From an uncultured Flavobacteriaceae bacterium (lineage in GTDB: Bacteria; Bacteroidota; Bacteroidia; Flavobacteriales; Flavobacteriaceae), in the NCBI GenBank assembly GCA_947493535.1, contig CANLRK010000003.1, positions 248,001-312,000 on the forward strand: a stretch of DNA of 64,000 nucleotides. Reading direction: 5' to 3'. The stretch's first letter is position 1, and the number at the start of each line of letters is the position of its first letter. The position numbers were made by a program, and so were the translations under genes. Below, piece by piece: positions 57,631 through 64,000 of the stretch. A model generated the notes under the pieces. The model had not been told where the DNA came from. It did not search any database and saw only the letters and a list, made by a program, of their open reading frames with translations.

Positions 57631-58655
57631 TGTATATAAAAAAGATTTTAGTTGTTGTTTCATTGTTAGGGTTAATAGTGTGTGCTTTTTTTGCATACTA
57701 TATATATAATGCAATTTTTGTAACTAATACTGCTTTTGAAAATGATAAGGCTATAATTTATATCAACTCAGATGCAACGTTTGCTAATGTTTTAGAGGAT
57801 ATAGCTCCACTGTTGAGAGATGCGGAGACTTTTGTGTCGGTTGCTAACAAGAAAAAATATAGCACAAATGTAAAACCTGGTAAATATGAAATTATCAAAG
57901 GGATGAATAATAATGATATTGTTAATACGTTACGTGTTAATAATTTACCAGTTAAAGTATCTTTTAATAATCAAGAAGATCTAGAAAGTTTGGCAGGTAG
58001 AGTTGCTACTCAAATAGAAGCGGATAGTATTACTTTAGTAAAGGCGTTTCAGGATTCTGATTTCTTAAAAAAATCAGGTTTTAATACTGATACTGCTTTA
58101 GGAATGTATATAGCTAATAGTTATGAATTCTTTTGGAATACTTCAGCAGAAGAGTTTAGGGATAGAATGTATAAAGAATATAATAGGTTTTGGTCTGAAG
58201 AAAGAGTAGAGAAAGCTAAAAAAATAGGATTATCTAAAGATGAGGTGTTATCTCTAGCTGCAATTGTGCAAAAAGAAACTGTTAAAATAGATGAGCGTCC
58301 AAGAGTAGCCGGAGTTTATATGAATAGGATTGATAAAAGAATGTTGTTGCAGGCCGATCCTACTGTAGTTTATGCGGTAAAAAAAGATTCAGGGAAACAA
58401 TTAAAGAGAGTGTTGTTTGAGCATTTAAAAATAAGCTCACCATATAATACATATATTCATATAGGAGTACCTCCGGGGCCAATAACAATGCCTGATATTT
58501 CTGCCATAGATGCGGTATTGAATTATGAAAAACATGATTTTTTATATTTTGTTGCGAGCACTAAAAATATGGGATACCACCAATTTGCAAAAACACTATC
58601 GCAGCATAATAGAAATGCTGAGGCTTACAGAAGATGGGTTGCTAAAATTCATTAA
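57630..58655 (+). CDS. mltG: Endolytic transglycosylase MltG
   Basis: A 341-aa inner-membrane lytic transglycosylase that cuts nascent glycan strands. It has one N-terminal membrane helix ('ILVVVSLLGLIVCAFFAYYIYNAIF'), a LysM-like part (about 80-110), and the YceG catalytic domain with Glu216 in 'LAAIVQKETVKIDERPRVAGVYMNRI', then 'LQADPTVVYAVKKDSG' and 'SPYNTYIHIGVPPGPITMP'. Full length. Its start shares one base with the GNAT stop (TAATG). Last gene of the dapF operon. Confidence 0.97.
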   Translation: MYIKKILVVVSLLGLIVCAFFAYYIYNAIFVTNTAFENDKAIIYINSDATFANVLEDIAPLLRDAETFVSVANKKKYSTNVKPGKYEIIKGMNNNDIVNTLRVNNLPVKVSFNNQEDLESLAGRVATQIEADSITLVKAFQDSDFLKKSGFNTDTALGMYIANSYEFFWNTSAEEFRDRMYKEYNRFWSEERVEKAKKIGLSKDEVLSLAAIVQKETVKIDERPRVAGVYMNRIDKRMLLQADPTVVYAVKKDSGKQLKRVLFEHLKISSPYNTYIHIGVPPGPITMPDISAIDAVLNYEKHDFLYFVASTKNMGYHQFAKTLSQHNRNAEAYRRWVAKIH

Positions 58656-58717
58656 TGCGCTGATTTTCTTTGTTTTAAGAAAAAATGTAATTATCTTTAA
58701 TGTTCCAAAAAATATAA

Positions 58718-58725
58718 TATCTTTG
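58718..58725 (+). promoter_or_regulatory. -7 element of the lysozyme-like gene
   Basis: TATCTTTG, perfect TAnnTTTG, inside the 143-nt gap after mltG; the leader would be about 67 nt. Confidence 0.6.
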
Positions 58726-58798
58726 CCGACTGAAATTTTAAGCATTTCATTAATTCGCTTTAAATAACGAAGAAAGTAAGTCTTAAGAAATCAATTTT

Positions 58799-59461
58799 AT
58801 GATAAAGAAATTTATAGGAATTTTATTTATCTCGGTAGTAATTTTTATGATTGCAACGGGATTTACGTCAAAGAAAGAGTTGATTGCTGATAGTAATAAG
58901 AACTCTGAAGTGAAGGAAAATTTAGAATTGTTATATACAGTTTTAAATGAAAACGAAATTGAAGCTGAAGCGGATGAAGCAGAGGTTCCTTTTTCGTTAT
59001 TTTTAGGAAAATCATTTATAGGCTTTAAAGAAGCTTTAGGTTTTAAAGAGTCTCAAGGAAAGTATCATATAGTAAATACTTTAGGGTACTTAGGGAAATA
59101 CCAATTTGGTAGAGGAACTTTAAAATTAATAGGGATTTATAACATAAATTCCTTTATGAATGATCCGTCTCTCCAAGAAAAAGCTTTCGAAGCCAACTTG
59201 TCAAGAAATAAGTGGGTGTTACGAAGAGATATCAAAAGATTTGTTGGAAAAACTATAGCAGGTGTTAAAATTACCGAATCGGGTATTTTAGCTGCGGCTC
59301 ATTTAGGAGGTCCAGGAAATGTAAAGACTTTTTTGCGAAGTTATGGAGCTAATGGTTTTTCTGATGCTTATGGTAGCTCTGTTCGTTATTACATGAAAAA
59401 ATTTGCAGGTTATGATACATCTTCTATTAAAGAAGATAAGAAAGCAAAAGTAGAGTTGTAG
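58799..59461 (+). CDS. Exported lysozyme/transglycosylase-like protein
   Basis: A 220-aa exported protein: signal peptide ('KKFIGILFISVVIFMIATGFTS'), a short acidic linker (about 25-65), then a ~140-residue domain beginning 'IGFKEALGFKESQGKYHIVNTLGYLGKYQFGRGTLKLIGI', in which Glu84 of 'FKESQGKY' sits like the catalytic Glu of SLT/lysozyme folds ('E..Gkyn..n..GyaGkYQfg...L'). 'ILAAAHLGGPGNVKTFLRSYG' continues the pattern. A cell-wall cutting role is inferred. It lies after mltG with its own promoter. Confidence 0.8.
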   Translation: MIKKFIGILFISVVIFMIATGFTSKKELIADSNKNSEVKENLELLYTVLNENEIEAEADEAEVPFSLFLGKSFIGFKEALGFKESQGKYHIVNTLGYLGKYQFGRGTLKLIGIYNINSFMNDPSLQEKAFEANLSRNKWVLRRDIKRFVGKTIAGVKITESGILAAAHLGGPGNVKTFLRSYGANGFSDAYGSSVRYYMKKFAGYDTSSIKEDKKAKVEL

Positions 59462-59485
59462 AAAAAACAATACAAGAAAGAAAGT

Positions 59486-59516
59486 AAGCGGTAATATTTT
59501 TTATTACCGCTTTTTT
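59486..59516. terminator. Bidirectional terminator, lysozyme-like gene / RsmI-like gene
   Basis: AAGCGGTAATA-tttttt-ATTACCGCTTTTTT (11-12 bp) with tracts on both sides, overlapping the RsmI-like stop. Confidence 0.9.
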
Positions 59517-60225
59517 ACTTTTGAATGATAAATATACACGGTTTTTTGTGGAGGTCTATAGGGTTTTTACTCCAAAATTTAGCGGTTTTGGTAAGTATAA
59601 GTTCCGAAGGGAGTGTTATGTCACAAGCAATACAAATATTTGTATTCGGGTGTAGTGTGGTAGTTAAGTCTTCTAACATTTTATTGTTTCTATATGGAGT
59701 TTCAATAAAAACCTGTGACTGATTATAATCACTTGAAAGTTTTTCTAAGCGCTTAATAGATGTTTTTCGTTCACTTTTATCAATAGGTAAGTAACCGTTA
59801 AAGGCAAAATTTTGGCCATTAAAACCAGATCCCATCATAGCTAGTAAAATGGAAGAAGGTCCAACTAGTGGTCTTACTTGAATGTTTTTTTCGTGTGCTA
59901 TTTTTACCACATCTGCTCCTGGATCAGCAATAGCTGGACATCCAGCTTCAGATAATAAGCCTATTATTTTTCCTTCTGTGCACGAATTTAAAAAAGAAGG
60001 AATGTCTGCTGGGTCGGTAAACTTGTTTAACGGATGCAGTATTAAATCTGGCTGAGATTTTTTAGGGCAAACGCGTTTAATAAACCTACGTGCTGTTTTT
60101 TCATTTTCAACAATAAATTCATTTGTCATTTCAAGTACTTTTTTTACAGAAATAGGAAGTACTTCTAGAGGTTCGGTATCACCTAGTGTTGTAGGTATTA
60201 AATATAGTTTTCCGGTTAGTTTCAT
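59515..60225 (-). CDS. Tetrapyrrole-methylase-fold SAM methyltransferase, short RsmI-like
   Basis: A 236-aa methyltransferase of the RsmI/tetrapyrrole methylase fold: 'GKLYLIPTTLGDTEPLEVLP' replaces the usual N-terminal glycine loop, 'GLLSEAGCPAIADPGADVV' and 'VRPLVGPSSILLAMMGSGFNGQNFAFNGYLP' are the classic RsmI segments. It is about 40-50 residues shorter than RsmI (which makes the 2'-O-methyl of 16S C1402), so I treat it as the short Bacteroidota paralogue with an unproven target. It starts 3 nt after the LMW-PTP gene and shares its promoter. Confidence 0.88.
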   Translation of the reverse strand: MKLTGKLYLIPTTLGDTEPLEVLPISVKKVLEMTNEFIVENEKTARRFIKRVCPKKSQPDLILHPLNKFTDPADIPSFLNSCTEGKIIGLLSEAGCPAIADPGADVVKIAHEKNIQVRPLVGPSSILLAMMGSGFNGQNFAFNGYLPIDKSERKTSIKRLEKLSSDYNQSQVFIETPYRNNKMLEDLTTTLHPNTNICIACDITLPSELILTKTAKFWSKNPIDLHKKPCIFIIQK

Positions 60226-60228
60226 GGT

Positions 60229-60684
60229 TTAAATTTTTTTAGCTATTTCGGTACAAGCATGATCAAGCATTTGGTATACTTTTTCAAAGCCATCGTCTTC
60301 GTCGTAATATGGATCGGGTACATCTTTATCTTTACTTGTAGGTATTTCATTTAAAATGAGTTTCACTTTTTTCCTGTCAATATCATTTTTTGCTAATGCT
60401 ATGATGTTTCTTTCGTTAGATTTATCCATAACGTATATAGTGTCAAATACAGCAAAATCATTAGTTATAAACTGTCTGCTACGTTGGTTGGTAATGTCTA
60501 TTCCGTGTGTTTTAGCTACTTTTATTGAGCGTTGGTCAGGAAGTTCACCGCTATGAAATGCCGATGTGCCAGCGGAATCAACGTAAATAAAATCATTATT
60601 TACTTTTGATTTCAGAATTCCTTCAGCTAAAGGGGATCTACAGATGTTCCCTAGGCAAACCATTAGTATTCGAGTGTGTATCAT
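60229..60684 (-). CDS. Low molecular weight protein-tyrosine phosphatase
   Basis: A 151-aa phosphatase with the N-terminal CX5R loop 'MVCLGNICRSPLAEGIL' (nucleophile Cys10, Arg16) and the general-acid 'VPDPYYDEDDGFEKVYQML'. Bacterial members dephosphorylate tyrosine kinases of polysaccharide systems, arsenate or other phosphotyrosine proteins; no kinase is adjacent. It precedes the RsmI-like gene by 3 nt. A near-consensus -7 (TACCTTTA, 60696-60703) is 12-19 nt upstream, just after the dnaA terminator. Confidence 0.96.
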   Translation of the reverse strand: MIHTRILMVCLGNICRSPLAEGILKSKVNNDFIYVDSAGTSAFHSGELPDQRSIKVAKTHGIDITNQRSRQFITNDFAVFDTIYVMDKSNERNIIALAKNDIDRKKVKLILNEIPTSKDKDVPDPYYDEDDGFEKVYQMLDHACTEIAKKI

Positions 60685-60695
60685 AAAAAACGTAA

Positions 60696-60703
60696 TAAAG
60701 GTA
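60696..60703 (-). promoter_or_regulatory. -7-like element of the LMW-PTP / RsmI-like operon
   Basis: TACCTTTA on the minus strand (one mismatch to TAnnTTTG), 12 nt before the ATG. Confidence 0.5.
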
Positions 60704-60717
60704 CAATTTAAGCATAA

Positions 60718-60752
60718 AAAAAATCATCATCTTAATTAGGATGATGATTTTT
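60718..60752 (-). terminator. Terminator of dnaA
   Basis: AAATCATCATC-loop-GATGATGATTT with further A/T pairs, 22 nt after the dnaA stop. Confidence 0.9.
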
Positions 60753-60773
60753 ATGTGATATAAATAAGAGGTG

Positions 60774-62201
60774 TTACAGAGTTAGTTTTTTCTGTAAATC
60801 ATCCACGTATTTTTTAAATTGTTTATCGGTATGTGCTAAATTATCAACAGTTTTACAAGCGTGTAATACTGTAGCATGATCTCTTTTTCCAATTTGATTA
60901 CCAATACTTGCTAAAGAAGCTTTGGTGAATTTTTTTGCGAAAAACATAGCTAATTGTCTTGCTTGTACTATATGACGTTTTCTGGTTTTGGATTGTAGTG
61001 TACCAACATCCATAGAAAAATAATCAGAAACTACTTTTTGAATATAGTCAATAGATATTTCTCGTTTGGTGTGTTTTACAAATTTTTCAACTATCTGACG
61101 AGTTAAATCTAATGTGATTTCTTTTTTATTGAATGATGATTGAGCAATAAGTGAAACTATTGCGCCTTCCAATTCACGTACATTGGATTTAATGTTTTTA
61201 GCTACATATTCTACAATTTCATCAGGCATTTCAACACCATCTCGATATAGTTTGTTTTTAAGTATTGCTACTCTAGTTTCAAAATCTGGTCGTTGTAACT
61301 CTGCTGATAACCCCCATTTGAAACGTGATAGTAAACGCTGTTCAATATCTTGCATATCAACAGGTGCTTTGTCTGACGTTAAAATAATCTGCTTACCGTT
61401 TTGGTGTAAGTGATTAAAAATGTGAAAAAATACATCTTGAGTACCTGCTTTACCTGATAAAAACTGAACGTCGTCAATAATAAGTACGTCAATAATTTGG
61501 TAGAAATGAATAAAATCATTTCGGTTATTTTTTCGTACAGCATCGGTGTATTGCTGAATAAACTTTTCTGCAGCAATATATAATACTGTTTTTTCAGGAT
61601 ATTTTTCTTTTACATCAATACCTATTGCATGAGCGATATGTGTTTTCCCTAATCCAACGCCTCCAAAAATTAATAACGGGTTAAATGCTGTGCCACCTGG
61701 TTTGTTGGCAACGGCTAAACCTGCAGATCTTGCTAATCGGTTAGAATCTCCCTCTAAGAAATTTTCAAAATTGTAACTAGGGTTTAGTTGCGATTCAATT
61801 TTTACATTTCTTATCCCGGGAATAATAAATGGGTTTTTTAATTCAGGACTTTTGTTTTTTAAAGGAACATCAACGTTTTGAGGTTTTACAGAAGCTCTGT
61901 TGGTGCTAGGTATTTTTTCTGTAAATGGTTGTTTATTCCCATATGTGTTTTCCATTTTAATGTTATACACAAGTTTTGCTGACTCCCCTAACTCTTTTGT
62001 CAACGCAACTTTTAGTAATTTTACATAGTGCTCTTCTAACCACTCGTAAAAGAATTTACTAGGTACCTGAATACTTAACACATTATCAGTGAGTTTTATA
62101 GGTTTAATAGGTTCAAACCATGTTTTGTAAGCCTGAGGTTGTATGTTGTCTTTTATGAAAGACAAGCAATTTTCCCAAACTGATAATGCTGTATTATTCA
62201 T
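60774..62201 (-). CDS. dnaA: Chromosomal replication initiator DnaA
   Basis: A 475-aa AAA+ initiator. Domain I ('WENCLSFIKDNIQPQAYKTWFEPI') for contacts with helicase, a variable linker, then the ATPase with Walker A 'FGGVGLGKTHIAHAI', Walker B 'LIIDDVQFLSGK', sensor and arginine-finger part 'RFKWGLSAELQRPDFETRVAIL', and domain IV with the DnaA signature 'IGKRDHATVLHACKTV' for origin binding. Full length. Single gene with terminator. The 188 nt upstream hold only AT-rich sequence; I see no cluster of TTATCCACA boxes there, so oriC cannot be placed. Confidence 0.99.
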   Translation of the reverse strand: MNNTALSVWENCLSFIKDNIQPQAYKTWFEPIKPIKLTDNVLSIQVPSKFFYEWLEEHYVKLLKVALTKELGESAKLVYNIKMENTYGNKQPFTEKIPSTNRASVKPQNVDVPLKNKSPELKNPFIIPGIRNVKIESQLNPSYNFENFLEGDSNRLARSAGLAVANKPGGTAFNPLLIFGGVGLGKTHIAHAIGIDVKEKYPEKTVLYIAAEKFIQQYTDAVRKNNRNDFIHFYQIIDVLIIDDVQFLSGKAGTQDVFFHIFNHLHQNGKQIILTSDKAPVDMQDIEQRLLSRFKWGLSAELQRPDFETRVAILKNKLYRDGVEMPDEIVEYVAKNIKSNVRELEGAIVSLIAQSSFNKKEITLDLTRQIVEKFVKHTKREISIDYIQKVVSDYFSMDVGTLQSKTRKRHIVQARQLAMFFAKKFTKASLASIGNQIGKRDHATVLHACKTVDNLAHTDKQFKKYVDDLQKKLTL

Positions 62202-62389
62202 TGATTAAAATTGGTTATTTTAGTTTTTTAATTCAAGTTGAGATGTTTCTATCGTCAATTATTATTGGGGATGACAAATATGTGAACAAAAAAGTGAAAA
62301 AAAAAACCGAATTGCTATTGAATTTTTAATTTTTTTTTCTCATACTTAATAGCATTTCAATGGTTGCTTAAGTTAGGCAAAAAAAAGAC

Positions 62390-62788
62390 ATGAAAAAACA
62401 TCAAACAACATTAAGAGTAAGATATGCTGAAACCGATCAAATGGGAGTGGTATATTATGGTAATTATGCACAATACTTAGAAATAGCACGTGTAGAGTGG
62501 ATGCGTTCACATGGTGTTTCATATAAAAAAATGGAGCTTGATGGAGTGATGTTGCCTGTGGTTAATTTAACAATAAATTATAAAAAGCCTGCAGTTTATG
62601 ATGAAGTTTTAACGGTACATACAAGTTTAAAACAATTACCTAGTGTTAAGATAACTTTTCTACATGAGATATTTAATGAAAAGAACGAATTACTTAATAC
62701 TGCAGAAGTAACACTTGTATTTGTAGATATGAAAACTAACAAACCAATGAAATGTCCTGATTTTTTATTAGAAAAATTTAAAAGTTAA
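62390..62788 (+). CDS. Acyl-CoA thioesterase, YbgC/4HBT hot-dog family
   Basis: A 132-aa hot-dog thioesterase. 'LRVRYAETDQMGVVYYGNYAQYLEIARVEWMR' contains the catalytic Asp of the YbgC group; 'LPVVNLTINYKKPAVYDEVLTVHT' and 'VTLVFVDMKTNKPMKCPDFL' complete the fold. It hydrolyses acyl-CoA thioesters in the cytoplasm; YbgC associates with the Tol-Pal region in some proteobacteria, but no tol genes are here. Its last 4 nt overlap the convergent YigZ gene (shared TTAA). Confidence 0.95.
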   Translation: MKKHQTTLRVRYAETDQMGVVYYGNYAQYLEIARVEWMRSHGVSYKKMELDGVMLPVVNLTINYKKPAVYDEVLTVHTSLKQLPSVKITFLHEIFNEKNELLNTAEVTLVFVDMKTNKPMKCPDFLLEKFKS

Positions 62789-63402
62789 GCGGTTATTTCT
62801 TTTATATCAATACCAAACGTATTGTTGAAAATGTCAAAAACTTTCTGAGCGTCTTTCATTCTAACAGGTATGGTGTATTCGCAATTTATTTCTAATGTTT
62901 GCTTACTTATGGTAAGTTTCTTCTCTTTAATTATACGCATTACCTTATTCATATCTTTGTAATCAAAACTAACTACAAATACCCTATCAATTGTTTTTTC
63001 AACAATAGTCGCTACTTCTATAACTGATTTTGCTGCAGTTTTATTAGCATTCATCAAGCCTCCAACACCTAATTTAGTACCTCCAAAATAACGCACAACA
63101 ACAATGAGTATGTTGGTTAATTCATAAGCTTGAATTTGACCGTATATTGGAGGTCCAGCTGAATTACTTGGTTCACCATCATCATTGGCTCTGTATTTAA
63201 TTTTGTTTGTACCTAGTTGCCATGCATAACACCAATGGCGTGCTGTATGATGTTCTTTTTTGAGGTTTTCAATAATTGGTTTTACATCATCTTCAGAAGT
63301 TATAGGGTAAGCATAGCCGTAAAATTTACTTCCACGGTCTTTAAATAGCTCGCCTGTAAAAGGTTTTTCGATGGTTTTATATGTGTCTTTTAGTGTTGAC
63401 AA
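62785..63402 (-). CDS. YigZ/IMPACT family protein
   Basis: A 205-aa protein of the YigZ/UPF0029 (IMPACT) family. The N-terminal domain is seen in 'FKDRGSKFYGYAYPITSEDDVKPII', 'EHHTARHWCYAWQLG', 'RANDDGEPSNSAGPPI' and 'NILIVVVRYFGGTKLGVGGLMNA'; the C-terminal half is the DUF1949 ferredoxin-like part ('VSFDYKDMNKVMRIIKEKKL'). Role unknown in bacteria. Begins 10 nt after the EamA gene and is likely in its operon. Confidence 0.95.
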   Translation of the reverse strand: MSTLKDTYKTIEKPFTGELFKDRGSKFYGYAYPITSEDDVKPIIENLKKEHHTARHWCYAWQLGTNKIKYRANDDGEPSNSAGPPIYGQIQAYELTNILIVVVRYFGGTKLGVGGLMNANKTAAKSVIEVATIVEKTIDRVFVVSFDYKDMNKVMRIIKEKKLTISKQTLEINCEYTIPVRMKDAQKVFDIFNNTFGIDIKEITA

Positions 63403-63412
63403 ATAAATAAGA

Positions 63413-64000
63413 TTAAAGTGTGATTAAAAGTATAGAAATTATTGCAATGAAGATTCCGACCCAATTTTTAAGATACATTTTTTCTTTAAAAATTAACAAT
63501 CCTAGTAAAGTAGTAAGCATTACTATAGCTACATTATTTATGGTGAAAATTTCAGCACTACTCATAGTTTTAGTAGCTAAAGACTTAAGTAAGAAGATAA
63601 TAGAATAGTAGTTTACAATACCAAGTATAGCACCAGCAATAATATTTTTATATGATATAGCAGTTTTTTTAAAAAAATACATAAATAGTCCCATTAAACC
63701 AGCTAGTAGAAATACAATTGCAGAAAATAAAGAGAGTTCGTCATCTGTAACATATTTATGTTGAATGTATTTGATAAGGGTGTCTATTATTCCAGATCCT
63801 AAAAAAAGAAGGAAAGGGTAAATAAAGTTTTTGTTTTTGGTTATAGGAGTTTCCTTTAAAACAGATAAATAAACTGCGCATAAAGCCAAGATGATGCCTA
63901 AAACTTTTTGAAAATTTAGTTGTTCGTTATATAAATACAAGCCAAAAATAACAGGTATGACAATAGACATTTTTCCAGCTACTGAAGCAACTCCTACTCC
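63413..64000 (-). CDS. EamA/DMT superfamily transporter, C-terminal part (5' end outside window)
   Basis: A drug/metabolite-type membrane transporter cut by the window edge. The frame is open beyond the ORF-track Met at 63970 (upstream codons read GVGVASVAGK), so the start lies outside. Visible part has about six hydrophobic segments, with 'IPVIFGLYLYNEQLNFQKVLGIILALCAVYLSVL' (end of the first EamA repeat) and the second repeat ending 'VAIVMLTTLLGLLIFKEKMYLKNWVGIFIAIISILLI'. Substrate unknown. YigZ follows after 10 nt. Confidence 0.9.
   Translation of the reverse strand, partial: GVGVASVAGKMSIVIPVIFGLYLYNEQLNFQKVLGIILALCAVYLSVLKETPITKNKNFIYPFLLFLGSGIIDTLIKYIQHKYVTDDELSLFSAIVFLLAGLMGLFMYFFKKTAISYKNIIAGAILGIVNYYSIIFLLKSLATKTMSSAEIFTINNVAIVMLTTLLGLLIFKEKMYLKNWVGIFIAIISILLITL

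Noticed and set aside
61963-61971. TTATACACA, a DnaA-box-like 9-mer inside dnaA
   Set aside because: Single copy within coding sequence and no cluster near it; not enough for an origin or autoregulation claim.
1-64000. Mobile elements, CRISPR arrays, toxin-antitoxin or phage-defence systems
   Set aside because: I looked for transposase, integrase, Cas, reverse transcriptase and restriction-type proteins and for regularly spaced repeats and found none; gene content and style are uniform throughout.

Overview
The window is an ordinary-looking stretch of chromosome from a Flavobacteriaceae bacterium (phylum Bacteroidota). It is AT-rich, and the flavobacterial markers are the gliding genes gldF and gldG, two secreted proteins with type IX (T9SS) C-terminal sorting domains, a carboxypeptidase-regulatory-domain TonB receptor, the 50-aa DUF4295 protein beside L28/L33, a long-form GAPDH, and many promoters of the Bacteroidota type (TTG about 19-23 nt before TAnnTTTG) with little Shine-Dalgarno signal. 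A marine Tenacibaculum/Polaribacter-like genus would fit, but the genus is a guess. I see no IS element, prophage, CRISPR array, integrase or attachment site. Nearly all genes are housekeeping or conserved flavobacterial genes.

Layout. 1-5.2 kb: 3' half of hisS, a T9SS kelch-like protein and an M28 peptidase in one operon, a DUF6340 lipoprotein, and a CAU tRNA. 5.3-8.8 kb: START-like protein, class IV aminotransferase, YqgE, HU, fmt. 8.8-20.1 kb, all on the minus strand: DUF349 protein, aroE, two tandem DUF368 (PopT-like) transporters, a TPR protein, a class III aminotransferase, an OstA-like protein and an M61 peptidase. 20.3-22.7 kb: glycosyltransferase and a 2-oxo acid dehydrogenase E2. 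23.2-28.0 kb, plus strand: exonuclease-FAH-Hpt-cinA operon, then rpmB-rpmG-DUF4295, then ftsY. 28.1-37.0 kb: DUF3052-like protein, htpG, KAS III, TonB receptor, CoA-binding protein, FKBP isomerase, Na+ symporter. 37.1-42.1 kb: recR, a DUF6705 gene whose start codon appears mutated, menD, DUF2853, CvfB-like. 42.2-46.9 kb: dnaN, then an operon transcribed toward it (DEAD-like gene, gldF, a BamE-like gene, gldG). 47-50 kb: T9SS protein and a TSP3-repeat lipoprotein. 50.1-56.2 kb: cysteine desulfurase, rplS, trmD, a coiled-coil membrane protein, gap, HtrA protease. 56.3-59.5 kb: dapF-GNAT-mltG and a lysozyme-like gene. 59.5-64 kb: a short RsmI-like methyltransferase, LMW-PTP, dnaA, thioesterase, YigZ, and the 3' part of an EamA transporter.

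The genes work together mainly as cell-envelope and information-processing sets: undecaprenyl-phosphate recycling (DUF368 pair), LPS export (OstA-like), peptidoglycan (dapF, mltG, the lysozyme-like protein), gliding/T9SS (gldFG and two T9SS cargoes), and replication/translation (dnaA, dnaN, recR, hisS, fmt, L19, L28, L33, TrmD, FtsY). Almost every transcription unit ends in a clear hairpin with T-tracts, and many of these hairpins serve convergent pairs.

No wholly new multi-gene system stands out. The most unusual points are: the DUF6705 gene with an intact promoter and signal peptide but ATA where ATG is expected; imperfect repeats around that gene and around the DUF6340 gene that look like copied terminators; a one-domain DEAD-box-like protein and a BamE-like membrane protein built into the gldF/gldG operon; and a promoter/terminator overlap in front of the class IV aminotransferase.
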